Assembly (NCBI GenBank): GCA_018136815.1
Contig: CM030932.1
Coordinates: 5,990,407-6,054,406, forward strand
DNA from: Isochrysis galbana
Lineage: Eukaryota; Haptophyta; Isochrysidales; Isochrysidaceae
Direction of reading: 5' to 3'
DNA: 64,000 bases
The notes below the pieces were generated by a model. It was not told where the DNA came from and made no database searches. It was given only the letters and a program-made list of their open reading frames with translations. Both the position numbers and the translations under genes were made by a program. Below are positions 30,334-41,512 of this stretch, piece by piece. Position 1 is the stretch's first letter. Every line of letters begins with the position of its first letter.

Positions 30334-32649
30334 TCATGCGAGCCTCTCAGCTAGGCCGAGGGCTTCTGCTACGAGGCCAAATTCTTTACTTGGTTGTAGC
30401 CTACCTTGTTCATCCTTAGTAAATATAGGGCTGCTGAGTTCTGTCGCTTTTTTGATCTTAGGTTTTCTCCCCTGAGCGGCCTTATACGTGCGCATAGAAT
30501 CGTAAGGATCCGGCGAGTTAGTGCCTCGGACCAGGGTGGCGAATCTTATCAGCGTGGACTCCAGGACTGGTATATAGTGGTATTTGTGCGCCTCGAACTC
30601 TACTCTGTAGAAGTCTTTTATTATATGTTTCCATGCTATTATGTAGAGCGCTTTTAGGCTATCGGGAGTGTTCGTACCGGGGTATGCGAAGAGTCTATCT
30701 TTCACTTTCTGTGCACGCGATCTCTTAGCAGTAGGCGTGTGTTTTGTAAGGGCGTCTATTGTTTCGAATATCGTTTTCGTCGCGGGGCACCATGCTAGAT
30801 GGCACGAGTCTTCTCGGTGGCCGTGGCACAGTCTACATTTGTCTGTCGGGCTGTCTGGGAATCTGTTTCTCGTGCCGATCCTTCTGTGCGTGATATGTTT
30901 GAAGTGTAAGTGTTTATCCGTGTGTTTTAGCAACGGCATTGTGTATAGTCTAGCTATGTGTTTCCATTCCTCTTTCGTGATGCTAAGTCTATTCTCCCAC
31001 GCGGACCTCGCCGCTTGTGGGGCGTTTTTCCGATTCGTTTTGATCACTTCTTTGGTGATGTCGGAGACGGAGATCGCGTCCAGCGCGACCCTTCCTTTTC
31101 GTATGGCGTATTCATCCGCTAGAGGGTATTCCATGAATCTCGGGCCTTTATATCCGCCCTCCCATTTTGCCGGTTGGTGGTAGTATTGGATTTCTTCGGC
31201 TTCCGCCACATTCCCGGTGCCGGCTATCTCTCCTAAATAATCGGTGTCAGCGTGTAGCCAGATGTTGTTGAATCTGCTTATGAATCTTTCGTCTTCCGTG
31301 ACTCTAACTTCTCTGCGAGATAGCGCATCCCCTGGCTCCTGTGGCTGGGTGCCGCAAGCGTGCGGCTCCTCTCCTTTAGTGTCTTGGGGGGGGCGCTCTT
31401 TCGCTCGCTCTAACAGTCTTGTTGCATAACCTACGACTATGTCCCATGAGTCAAGAAATTCCTTTTTATGTATCACGCGGCCTTCGTGCATGAAGGTTTC
31501 GGGCAGGTGCTCTACATATGCCGAGCACTCTTCCTTGCTGTACGGCGTCGTAAGGGCGCCGTCCTTGAAGACGTTGTGAACTACGTTGGTATGTAATGAT
31601 TCCCATAGGCGCGCCCACGGGGCTCGTATCGCAGGGGGGGGGATGTGTATGTTGTGCCATATTGGCTGTGAGAGCGCGCCTTCCCGCGTAAGGAAAGAGG
31701 GTTTTATGTCGAGGTCTCTAAAATTCGCGAGGGCCTCTTTCCAGAAGGTTGGAAGTGCCGGGTTTCCTCTAATGCTGCCCGTCAACGCTGTCATAGGGAT
31801 CGCAGAGAGGACAGCGCCTCTTCCCAGACCGGTCCTACAGAACCATGCATCGAGGCCATGTTTCCATAGTGCTTCCCGCGCATTCAAGTAGTTCAGGATC
31901 CATTTGGCTTGTAGTGCTTTTACGTGGGCCGACCAATCTAGGAGTCCCAGCCCCAGTGTTCTGGTCGCGCTTTTCTCGTGTGTTGTGACGTAGCATGGGT
32001 ATTTCATCCATTTGCTCTGTTTGTTAGTGTACGGGCTAGTCCAGAGGACGGCGTCTACTGCTCTTTGTACCCGTGAGTGGAACCACTTGGGGGCGGCCAA
32101 TGTTTGCAGCCAGTATCTGGGCATTCCATATACCATGAAGTTTGCCACGGACGTTCGCCCGAAGATCGTCATATAGTTAGTAACCGGTGCTAGTTTGGCG
32201 ACTCTGTCTTCGATTTTGTCCGCCAGACTTGACCAAAAAGGCTTGAGGGCCTCCGGTGCGCCCAAGGGGACGCCCAACACGGTTAGGTATTCTGCGTTGC
32301 TTATCCAGTTATACTTGCGCATGTTCCATGGCGGTTTTCGCAATCTTTGGGACCCCATCCTCAGGCCTTGAAATTTGTTTGTGTTTGTCTTGCCTCCCGT
32401 TGCTTTTTCGTGTAGGTTGACGCGGAGTGTGGTGATGTCGCCATATCGCTCCTTGAATTGTTGCGCGCAGTCTTCGTTCACGGCGATGTGCCATGGTCCG
32501 CGGATGGAGCGGGCCCAAAAGTCCGGCTCAGGGTCGACACCTTCGAGCTCCAAGAGGAGCTCCACAATTGCAGCGTAGACGGTGGTTTCCAGGAAGGTGT
32601 AGTCGCCCTCCTGGTGGAAGGACAAGTCGAAAGTTGCGTCTGACTCCAT
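30334..32649 (-). CDS. LINE ORF1-ORF2 in-frame fusion, 771 aa (endonuclease and most of reverse transcriptase deleted)
   Basis: Residues 1-75 are the conserved ORF1 block (LELEGVDPEPDFWARSIRGP, then HIAVNEDCAQQF). After about residue 100 the sequence is the C-terminal part of a LINE ORF2: the end of reverse transcriptase (LTVLGVPLGAPEALKPFW), the thumb-like region with NFMVYGMPRYWLQTL, and a zinc-binding motif of the zf-RVT type (CRLCHGHREDSCHLAWC). The catalytic endonuclease and RT palm, with its YxDD box, are absent. The frame stays open over 771 codons and extends upstream without ATG to about 32735, where it meets the second LINE fusion. It would be non-autonomous. Its 3' end lacks an evident poly(A) tail. 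Confidence 0.85.
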   Translation of the reverse strand: MESDATFDLSFHQEGDYTFLETTVYAAIVELLLELEGVDPEPDFWARSIRGPWHIAVNEDCAQQFKERYGDITTLRVNLHEKATGGKTNTNKFQGLRMGSQRLRKPPWNMRKYNWISNAEYLTVLGVPLGAPEALKPFWSSLADKIEDRVAKLAPVTNYMTIFGRTSVANFMVYGMPRYWLQTLAAPKWFHSRVQRAVDAVLWTSPYTNKQSKWMKYPCYVTTHEKSATRTLGLGLLDWSAHVKALQAKWILNYLNAREALWKHGLDAWFCRTGLGRGAVLSAIPMTALTGSIRGNPALPTFWKEALANFRDLDIKPSFLTREGALSQPIWHNIHIPPPAIRAPWARLWESLHTNVVHNVFKDGALTTPYSKEECSAYVEHLPETFMHEGRVIHKKEFLDSWDIVVGYATRLLERAKERPPQDTKGEEPHACGTQPQEPGDALSRREVRVTEDERFISRFNNIWLHADTDYLGEIAGTGNVAEAEEIQYYHQPAKWEGGYKGPRFMEYPLADEYAIRKGRVALDAISVSDITKEVIKTNRKNAPQAARSAWENRLSITKEEWKHIARLYTMPLLKHTDKHLHFKHITHRRIGTRNRFPDSPTDKCRLCHGHREDSCHLAWCPATKTIFETIDALTKHTPTAKRSRAQKVKDRLFAYPGTNTPDSLKALYIIAWKHIIKDFYRVEFEAHKYHYIPVLESTLIRFATLVRGTNSPDPYDSMRTYKAAQGRKPKIKKATELSSPIFTKDEQGRLQPSKEFGLVAEALGLAERLA

Positions 32650-32662
32650 GTGGCCTTGCTCC

Positions 32663-35152
32663 TCATCTGAGGGCGGCTCCTGAGTGGCAAGGGCGGTCGA
32701 GGGCGGTGAGGCTATGTGTGGGTCCGTGTGGGCATTTGTTGGGGTCTAGTGTGTATTCGTCTGCTAGCGGGTACTCTAGCCTTTTATTGGTTTTGTACCC
32801 TTCCCCCCAATGCGCCGGTGGGGATGGGTCTAGGTTCGTGGGTGCGGCGGGCAATCTTTTCCCGACTATGGGTGTGCCTAAGTATGATAGCTCCGCCTCA
32901 TACCACCTTCCTTTGATGCTCACGTAGTATTCCCCGTCTATTGTTATTCGCAGTTCGGGTGTCGGTTCCTCCGGAACGCTTTGGTTGCCGGTCTCCTCGC
33001 TTCTCGCTGGTGCGCCTCCTATTTCGGCCGCGTTATCTGCCGCCGCCATCAACGTCGTGGCGTGTTTGACTATTATGTCCCATGTTTCTAAGAATTTGTC
33101 TCTTGGGATATATTCCCCCTGAAATTGTATATACGTGTCGTTGTTCCTGAGGTATTGCGTGCATTCTTCGCTGCTATAGGGCGCGGTCGCCGCGTGGTCT
33201 TTGAATACGTTGTGTATGGTGTTGCATTCGAGCTTATTCCATAGCTTTGCCCACTTGGGTTTTATACTCGGTCCCGGGTGCGTTGGGCTACCCCACATGG
33301 GTTGTGAGAGTGCTCCTTCTCTACTTACTTTTAACGATGTGAGTTTTAGTTCACGGATGTTGTTTAGCGCCAGCTTCCAGAACGCGGCTAGTTTACTTGT
33401 GCCCGTTATTCCATCGGTGAGTTTGCTCGTGGGGATTGTCGAGAGGACCGCTGCCCTTCCTAAGTTTGTCCGGCAAAACCACGCGTCGAGCACTTGCTTC
33501 CACTGTGCTTGGCGCGCGTCTAGATAGTTTAGGGGGAAACGTTTGCATAGCTCGAGCGAGCCCGGGTTGATGGCCTCGTGGATAGTCTTCTTCGGCGGTG
33601 CCGTGCGCTTGCGCTCTTCACGCTCGAGTCGCGCTGCTTTTTCCTCTGCGCACACGCACATGCGAAGGGGGGGTTGGAAGGCCATAGCGTAGTCCTTTTT
33701 GTATCCTTTGCATCCCTTTGGACCTGCGTGGATGTATAGGTTCTTTATGTCGCCGCCGAGCTCGCGGCAGTTTCGGACCGCATACTCGATGGGGTAGGGG
33801 GCTCCGTTAACGCTGAGGAGTATCTTGCGCGGAAAATCGAACGATTTGAACGAGCCTTGCTTGGGAGTCACATAGAGGTGGTAAACCTCTTTCTTGCCTT
33901 GGGTTACTAGCACCCCTTCTTTGGTGAGGATCTTGGTCCTTTCTTGGTTTCCTTGGAGAAAGTAGAAGCCTTGGTTTTCAACCGCCTTGGCGAGCGAGCT
34001 GATCGTGATAATACTCTTCAACTCGAACTTGTAGTTGCGCACCACTAGGTGCGCCGAGACGTCTTGGAAAGCGCCGGCTACCGCTTTGTCGGACGCCCGG
34101 GGGAGCCCCTTGAGTTTCTCGTCGAGAGTTTGATATTTGACCGCTATAGGGCACGGAATGCCCGCCTTGCGAAAGTCGACTACGTCTTTGAACATCTCGC
34201 GAAATTGATTCGCGCAATCCGCCGTAACCATTATTTCCCATGGTCCGGAAGCGCTCTTAGACAGAAAGTCGGGTTCAAGGTCGACGCCTTCTAGTTTGTT
34301 GAGATGCGCAACAATGGCGCCTAGGGTCTCCTCGTCTTTGGCCTTGTGGCCCTTCTCGTACGCCGTGAAGGTGATGATGATTTTGTGAGAATCTGGAAAC
34401 TCGGCCTCTTCTTGAAGCTCGGGCTCGAGGTCTTCGTCGAGGAGGGCCACCTGTGTGGCCGTGGGGGGAGGCAAGGTTAGTCCTCTGCCTTGTCTTGCTT
34501 TTCTAGAGTCCAGTTGTCTCAGTGCGTCTACCGCGTTGTCACTCCCTCTCGCGGGTTTTGTGTGGAGTGTCTGTTGTGTTGGCCCAAATTCGTGGTTGTG
34601 CTGGTTATGTTGGGCCTCTGGGGCCGGTGTCTTGCTGGTCGTTCCAGCGCCCGAGGCGCGGTCGTCCGCGTGCCTCTGGGCGTCTCTGGGGAGTGTCTCC
34701 CCGGTGTCGTCCTCCCTGTTGCCGCTGTCTCCCCTGATGGGGGTCCAAAGCTGCTCTTTCCAGTGCCTGTTTTGATGCGACACTTCCCCAATGGGGTCCT
34801 GTCTTGTCTGGCGCCGGGCCGGCCCCTCGCGCCGGAGCACGAGGGCGGTAACGCGGCTGTGTAGGGTCCCGGCCCGGGGGCCTTCCCTCTGGGTTCGTCC
34901 CTCTGGTGCTTTGTGGTAGGTGTGGCTGTGGATTGTGCTGGAGGTGTGTTGCCTTCTGGCTGGTGCCAGCATGGCGGCCTTGTACGTGTCGTTCGTGGTG
35001 ATGCGCGGGCGCGGCCCGCCGGCTCTTGTGCCCACCTGACTGGGGGGGTCGTCCTGGCGCGGTCGCTTCGGCGACAGCGGCGTGTCCATGAGCTCTTCGT
35101 CCATCATGGCGAGGGCAGCGGCAGCGAGAGCGGGCGGCGGCGCGCGCTCCAT
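32663..35152 (-). CDS. LINE ORF1-ORF2 in-frame fusion, 829 aa (copy B, intact frame)
   Basis: It starts MERAPPPALAAAALAMMDEE. A disordered Arg/Pro-rich N terminus (1-210) is followed by the ORF1 domain (LEGVDLEPDFLSKSASGPWE, then DCANQFREMF) to about residue 480. At about 490-510 it passes in frame into ORF2 C-terminal sequence: LNYLDARQAQWKQVLDAWFC, homologous to the same region of the 771-aa fusion, and EYPLADEYTLD near the end. Endonuclease and reverse transcriptase are missing. The last 20 codons come from the 5' part of the neighbouring element, so the ORF2 end, including its zinc motif, is lost. The left flank has the LINE leader. Copy A (1171-3415) differs by two homopolymer frameshifts. 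Confidence 0.85.
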   Translation of the reverse strand: MERAPPPALAAAALAMMDEELMDTPLSPKRPRQDDPPSQVGTRAGGPRPRITTNDTYKAAMLAPARRQHTSSTIHSHTYHKAPEGRTQREGPRAGTLHSRVTALVLRREGPARRQTRQDPIGEVSHQNRHWKEQLWTPIRGDSGNREDDTGETLPRDAQRHADDRASGAGTTSKTPAPEAQHNQHNHEFGPTQQTLHTKPARGSDNAVDALRQLDSRKARQGRGLTLPPPTATQVALLDEDLEPELQEEAEFPDSHKIIITFTAYEKGHKAKDEETLGAIVAHLNKLEGVDLEPDFLSKSASGPWEIMVTADCANQFREMFKDVVDFRKAGIPCPIAVKYQTLDEKLKGLPRASDKAVAGAFQDVSAHLVVRNYKFELKSIITISSLAKAVENQGFYFLQGNQERTKILTKEGVLVTQGKKEVYHLYVTPKQGSFKSFDFPRKILLSVNGAPYPIEYAVRNCRELGGDIKNLYIHAGPKGCKGYKKDYAMAFQPPLRMCVCAEEKAARLEREERKRTAPPKKTIHEAINPGSLELCKRFPLNYLDARQAQWKQVLDAWFCRTNLGRAAVLSTIPTSKLTDGITGTSKLAAFWKLALNNIRELKLTSLKVSREGALSQPMWGSPTHPGPSIKPKWAKLWNKLECNTIHNVFKDHAATAPYSSEECTQYLRNNDTYIQFQGEYIPRDKFLETWDIIVKHATTLMAAADNAAEIGGAPARSEETGNQSVPEEPTPELRITIDGEYYVSIKGRWYEAELSYLGTPIVGKRLPAAPTNLDPSPPAHWGEGYKTNKRLEYPLADEYTLDPNKCPHGPTHSLTALDRPCHSGAALR

Positions 35153-35987
35153 GACCCTATCGTTTTAACGATAGTTGCGCGCGCGCGGCAGAAAATTTTA
35201 GCGTTGCGCATTGCGGCCGTAGGGCCGCCGCGGGGGCAGCGCGCGGCGCGCTGTACAGGGAGCCTTGGGGCCAAAACCCCCGCCTGTTAATCGATTAATA
35301 GAGGGAGTTTCTCGATAACCCCATATCGATTAATAGGTTGGGCGCCAAAACCCCCTATTAATTGGGTATTAATCTATTAATATTAATAATATTAATAGAC
35401 TAATAGGTTTAACCGAGCCCTAGCCTTGTATGGGATGCTCCCCCTACCCGCAACAGCAGGGAAGAGGGAAGAGGTGGAGAGATGGAGGGGGGTGCTCGTG
35501 CCCCCCCATGGGTCAACCAAGTATACACTTAGTGGAACTTAGTTGATGACCCTATCCGTATCCCTATCGGTTTAACGATAGTCTATCCGCGATAGATAGA
35601 GATAGAGATAGTTGTTTTTAGCCATTATTTGAAGTGTCGGAGATCCCGAGGTGGGAGTTTCCTTTGTAGCGATCCCATCCGGAGTCCTTAGAATTATTGG
35701 TCATTGGGTTTACCGCATGAGGCGGCCGCGTAGCGGTCGACCCAGCGGAATGAGTGACCTCTTTAGGCTTCCGTAGCCCGCAACTATGAGTTGTGTGTCG
35801 CGCACGCGAATTGGCTTATCTTTAATTGCCTCTCCAATTTTGTGCGCACATTCTTCCCGCTACAATCTCAGTGAAGAATTACTCACTGCATGACGCATCA
35901 GTGTCCCACAACAGCTTGTCTGGACAATGCATGCCCCAAACCTTTTGGACATCTCGCATGAGCGAAATCTAAACACTACTATCGCTC
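35153..35987. repeat. LINE leader and AT-rich repeats, copy B
   Basis: Same features as 3416-4248: inverted repeat at the LINE start, ATTAAT tract (35280-35410), LINE-leader palindrome (35490-35550), GATAGA tract (35590-35610), then the 3' flank of the reductase gene. Confidence 0.55.
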
Positions 35988-37136
35988 TCACATTTTTGCC
36001 ACCATCTTTTGACTGTAGCCAAGCCGTTGAAGGACGGACCCTTCAGCGAGCTCGGGCTCCGTGCGCGGACCACACAGTGCGTCGTACATGCCCGGGAGCC
36101 CGCACACAAAGATCAGCGTGTCATTAGCGGGAGGTGCGGCATACTCTTTAATCTTTGCCTCGTCAATCCAACCACCCCGCACTGATGCAACATGGTCCCA
36201 CTCACTGGGTGGCGAATCTGTAGGTGAGGTGCCCACAATGTGAACAATCTTTAGCCGATCTGTATGTGCTTTCGCCATTACTTCCAACTCAGGCAGCAAC
36301 AGAATATCCGCCTTTGACTTCGACCCATAGAGGAGAGTCACCTTGCGCGAATCTCCGGGCGTGTTCATGAGTTTGAGCAAAGCTTGGTACATGGGTGTGA
36401 TGCCAGTACCCGCAGCAAGCAGCGTAATGTTGTGAGCTCCTTCAAAGGGATACTGTGCCTTGATATTGAATTTAATGTGCTTGAAGGCAACTCGATCTCC
36501 AATCGACAACTCATGCAAGTACTGTGAGACAGCTCCATTGGGGTAACGTTTCACCAAAAGGTCAAAAGAGCCAAGCTTAGATGTCTCAGAGATGGGTGTG
36601 TACCTGCAGCATAGTATTGGGCCCCAGACGCTTGGTGAGAGACAGATGGTAAGAACATGAGTGACTATTGTGTTTGGAGCACACGCGACGCGTAATTTCC
36701 ATCCTCTCGGCAGCTCAACATTAGGGATGCGTATGCGAGAGGCAGACAAGATTGCACATGCGCCAGGGGGGATTAGGGCGAGAAGCAAGTCAAGGACGCG
36801 CGCAAAATATACGCTTGGATAGACTCACGGACGAACAGAGTCGTTAGGGCCCTTGAGAAGGATGCATGCACAGGTTGGAAGATTGAGAGCGGTGTCCTTT
36901 GGGAGTCCGAACGTGTACAAGGTGACATCATGTGAGACCTCTTCCATGTGCACAAGGGGCACATCAGTCCAAGTGGTCGGAAGCCAGCATGAGGAAGCAT
37001 ACTCCAGGGACGAGCTCCTCGTCTCTGGTGTCGGCAACGCCTGCGAGCTTGCCTTGCGGAAGCAGCCAAGCCGAGATAGCATGAGTGATCGGCGAGTCGA
37101 GATGCAGCTGAGTCGGCACCCGCGAGACAAGCGCAT
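35988..37136 (-). CDS. NADH-cytochrome b5 reductase-like protein, copy B (2 exons)
   Basis: Exon 1 is 36829-37136, exon 2 is 35988-36603. The intron is one base longer than in copy A (225 bp). The encoded protein appears identical to copy A, with the same FAD motif at the junction, AAGTGITPM and CGLPGMYDALCGP. Because both copies keep intact frames, either both are functional or they are one locus represented twice. Confidence 0.85.
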
Positions 37137-37292
37137 GCCAGACGAGCTGTGTGCCAGCGCGCGGTGCTGTTCTAGTACTACTCTACTCTACTAGGAGCAC
37201 AAGTTACTCAAATATCTAAATATCTCTTTGTCGCGTTGGTTTTTTACAGGGGGCTTCTAATTTCGGGGTTTGTGGGGAGGGGGGGAAGGGGG

Positions 37293-37350
<58 letters not shown>

Positions 37351-37536
37351 GATCCTCCCGCCTCACGAGGGAAAATAGTGACGACCCCGCCTCCCTGGAG
37401 TATCGCCGCGCGTGACGGTGTATCTGTTTGGCGAAACATGACGTGAACAGGCGTCACTGTGAAACCCCCACAATTGAATACACAGGGTTCGGACTGACAA
37501 GTCGGCGGGCAGGCAGAGGGAGAGGCTGCGCGCGAG
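37137..37536. promoter_or_regulatory. Shared 5' region of divergent genes with long G tract (copy B)
   Basis: Like 5397-5793, but the G tract (37271-37349) is longer and almost uninterrupted. The length difference between copies is the largest visible change inside the duplicated block. Confidence 0.5.
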
Positions 37537-38247
37537 ATGCTACGGCAGCTGATGGCGCGGCACACTCACATCCTCGACCCTCGGCGTGGATGGAGTCGGC
37601 ATTTGTGTGGCGTTCGCACAACTCACGTTTACACAAGGACGGGGGACATGGGGCAGTCCTCACTCTTCAACGGCGAGAGGCGGCACAAAGATGATCCTAT
37701 CTTTGATGCTCTCGGGTCAGTGGACGAGCTGAATGCAGCTGTAGGCATGGCATACGTACAATGTGAGGCCGAATATGCCGGGACCACCGTCGATCCATCC
37801 ACCACGCCATCGCTCGGCGATAAGGGTTTGGGATGGCTTCTGCCTCAACTGAAGGAAATCCAGATGCGGCTACTTGATGTTGGCTCACTAGTTGCGACGC
37901 CCCTGCGCACCTCACCAAGTGAGAGGCTGAATCGTGTGAGTTTTGATGGTGTGAGCGAGGCCCACAAGTTGGAGAGGTATATCGACGCCATGGACGCGCA
38001 ACTGCCGCCCTTGACGGTGTTCATTCTTCCAGGTGGTGGCGCTCCATCAGCATCTTTGCACTTTGCACGGGCAGTGTGTCGACGAGCCGAACGCAAGGTC
38101 TGCACAGTGGTGCGGCATGAAGACTGTGATACAAGTGCAGCCATCTATCTGAATCGTCTCAGTGACTACTGCTTCGTTGCCGCGCGTTTCGCCGCCGGGT
38201 GTATGGACCAACCGGAGACTCGCCGTGAGAGGAAGAGGCGCAATTGA
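37537..38247 (+). CDS. MMAB: Cob(I)alamin adenosyltransferase (PduO/MMAB type), copy B
   Basis: Its 236 codons give the same protein as the copy at 5794-6504, including the ATP-binding motif after TRTGD and the C-terminal RAVCRRAERK and NRLSDY segments. Product: adenosylcobalamin for methylmalonyl-CoA mutase. It is divergent from the reductase gene, as in copy A. Confidence 0.95.
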   Translation: MLRQLMARHTHILDPRRGWSRHLCGVRTTHVYTRTGDMGQSSLFNGERRHKDDPIFDALGSVDELNAAVGMAYVQCEAEYAGTTVDPSTTPSLGDKGLGWLLPQLKEIQMRLLDVGSLVATPLRTSPSERLNRVSFDGVSEAHKLERYIDAMDAQLPPLTVFILPGGGAPSASLHFARAVCRRAERKVCTVVRHEDCDTSAAIYLNRLSDYCFVAARFAAGCMDQPETRRERKRRN

Positions 38248-41200
38248 GGCCGGTGAATACGGCAATGCGGAATACGGCAATGCGGCGTGCCACGTTTGTG
38301 TGGTTGGGAGGAAGAGAACTCACCCGGCGGGTAGAGGTGAGGGAAAGAGCTGAAGAGGGGCGGAGGGTGGTACATCACCACAACTGGTCGGTGCCTTTGG
38401 GTGGGGCTCCCCTAACATTGTGCACCGTGCTTCATGAAATCGTCCCGATTTCATGGAAGCCAACCTAGGTCGCAAAAAAGTCTGTTTCATGGGGGAGAGA
38501 TTTTGGAGCGAAGGCTAAGTCGGTGTCGAGAAAATGTCTTGATTTAGGGGGAGAACTCGGTCCCCAAAATACACTGTTTTGGACCGAACCTACTTTTATA
38601 AGTGGGGGACAATGGGGGCCTCGCGCCCCCCACACACCATCGCGGACACCCCCCGGGGTGGGCCCGTACAATCAACCCCAGCCCCTGCCCTTTGGCAGGG
38701 GCAGGGCACTCAACAATCTGGCCCAGACCCTTCGGGGGCGCGGCCCGCGAGCCGCACTCCCACGCCCGCGCTGGGCCTGCCCTCGAGCTGACTCCCCCTC
38801 TGTCCCTGGTCGCCAGGCATACAGGTGTCTCTGGGCGGCTCCCATGGCCAGCGGGGCGAGCGTGGGAGAGGCAGGGGGGCCAGGGGCTGAGCCCCAGCCT
38901 CCACTGCCCCCTGAGCTGCCCTTGCTGGCCCCCTGGGAGCCCCCAAAGGGCCCCTGAGAGCAGGCCAGGGCGCGCCGCATGGCGACGCGCCGCAGGGACG
39001 ACGAAGGGAGAGAGTGGAGAGAGGGAGAGGGGGGGTTTTGCACCCCCCCCGATGGAGTGCGGTTAGAAACAGGCCCCGTTTGCGTTAGCAAACGGGTAGG
39101 GGGCGGCCGGCGACAGGCGGGAGAGAGAAGGGAGCGGCTCAAGCTCGAGGAGAGTATCCTGAAGGTGGCACAGGCTACTCGACTCGCAGTCGTTTATTTC
39201 TCGAGAACTGCTCACGGCGCGAGCTGGAAGGGCCGATCCTCTTTGTCGACGAGAGGTTCCTCCCCCCCCCCGGTGCTTTTTCCCGGAGAGTCGGCCGGCG
39301 TCGACCGGTCCGCCTCAATGGGTTTTCCCTCATTTTAACTTGTGGGGAGTTAGAATGGGAGCCGGGGGCTTGCGAGGGGGGAGATGTGGAGGGGTGCATA
39401 GGTGTATGTATCTGTGGCAACAACACGCGCCAAGGTGTACGGGCAGGTGCGCTGAGGGCTGTCGTGTTAGTACCGGGCTAGTGAGAGTAGTGGTACTGAT
39501 GCTCAGTTAGATTATTACACTGTTTTGGACCGGCGAATTGGGGTGGAGCTGATTCCATTTTTATTCCCGCTGGAGCGGAAGCTAAGTTTAGACTTAGTTC
39601 ACATGGGGGAGGCGCCTCGTGGCCTCCCACTTGGGCTCCAACTCCCCTCCGGGGGGACCGTCGGTCACCCTCAGACTGTGTCTCTTGGCATGAGCTGAGC
39701 ATTCACAATCCTGACCCAGACCCCCAGTGGGCGCGGGGAAGGAGGCGCACTCTTGTCGCATCCAGAGTATTTTATATACTCTAGGCGGATGCGGTGCTTC
39801 TATCAATGTGTAGTGTGTGAGAAAATTGAGTGAGTTTTGTTTTTGCCAATGAGTTGCCTCGAAGGTCCGCCGCATTGCACGCCGCATTTGTTCGTTTGTC
39901 CTTATTTGTTTCATTGGTTTGTTTGTGCGATGTTGCGTTAGTTTTCGGAGCTTTTCTTGTTGGTGAGTGAGTGATGTGGGGTGGTGTGGCTCGAGGAGTG
40001 GAGTGGCTGTGGCTGTGTGTGTGGAGTGTGGAGTGAGACTCAAAGGAATGTTGTGACCAAGAATGGGGCACACCAGGGACACTCAGGCTCACAAAGGGCT
40101 GAGCACGGGGGGCACTGGGGCTGGAGGGAGGCCGAGGCACCAGCGGGACACCGCCAGCACGAAGGTCGTTTGCCTTCATTTGGTACCCCTCGTTTGGCCC
40201 CGCCGAATGCCTTCATGACCGAGCTTGTTTGTATTTGATGTTGCTGGGCCTTGTGGGTTCAATCTTTACGGGAGCTGAACCCGAATCGATAAGCGGCCTT
40301 TTGTTTTCAATCTTTACTTGGGAAGCTGAACCCGAATCGACACCTTCTAACACTTCTTGGAGGTGGGGAGTTAATTCCAAATTGACATAAGTTTTGATTG
40401 TACCCAGCAGAACGTCACGACTCATATCGAGGATTGTTTTCTCAGTGAATTTCTTGCTCAAGAGCGTGTGTCTAATACAAACCAGTGTGAATGGTTTATC
40501 AATCTCGCAAATGGCGTGTAAGGTGTCTTCAATTTTCGTATTGTGCTTGAAATTTAATTAATTGAATAAGAACTTACATTCGTCGATCGGGGGATCCCGA
40601 TCGGACGGAGGGGACGCGGACGAAAACTCGCAAAGGGGGGAAACCAAGGGAGAGAGGCTCCCTTGGGGAAACCTAAGGGCGGCTCTCCCCCTAACCGCGA
40701 CAGGTGGTGTCTCGTGCGCCGTCGTCGCGATGTAGCGCGCCCTTCCCCCCCCTCTCTCAAGACTTCTCTGCACTCCATGCCCTAGCTTGCCCCATTGAGA
40801 CTTGACACAACTTGACACGATCAAGCACCCGCTTGATTCGACAACTCCCAAGCGCACAGATTCAGATGCCAGATGCCACATGGGCCTGCACTCGTACTGA
40901 CCTCCCCCCCCCTCTTGGTCACCAAGCAGACAGGGGACTGTGGAGGCCACCCACGGCCAGCGAGGCACGTGAGGGAGAGGTAGGAGAGGCCAGGGGCTGG
41001 GCCCCAGCCTCCATTGCCCCATGAGCTGCCTGGCTGGCCCTCCGGGAGCCCCCTCAGGACCTCTGAGAGGAGATTGAGGCGCGCGCCATGTGCGCGCGCC
41101 GCAGGAGAGTGCGATGAGAGAGTGGAAGTGCGGATTTCGTCGGTCCCCGAACCGGGGATTCAATTATAACCGAGTCCCCTTTACATTAGTAAACGGGCGG

Positions 41201-41512
41201 ATTGAGGAGCTGAGGGGCTGGCGACAAGCGAGGGAGCGGCGCAAGCTCGCCCGGGGGAGCCCTGCACACACGAACAGCTGTACGCGAGCAGTGTAGCAGC
41301 AATGCAGCAATATTACGATATAGTGAGTGAGTGTGAGTGTCCCAAGCCTGGCGCAACTTATATGTCTCTACAATCTCGCACATCCACAAAACCGCTTCGG
41401 GAGCCACAAAACCGCTTCGGCAGCCAGAATTCCGCCTCGGCAGCCACAAAACCTCCCGTCCGGGCGACCATGTACATAGCACTAGCGCCCGCATCTCAAT
41501 GTGCGCAGATAG
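38248..41512. repeat. Repeat-rich interval of block B (E, F, LINE remnant, AT-rich frame, E)
   Basis: It mirrors 6505-9768: repeat E at 38574-39150 and 40824-41264, repeat F at 39343-39530, old LINE remnant at 39578-40208, the AT-rich open frame at 40213-40554 and the CCACAAAACCGCTTCGG array at 41391-41455. A few homopolymer changes give slightly different chance reading frames in the two copies, which supports their non-coding nature. Confidence 0.65.
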
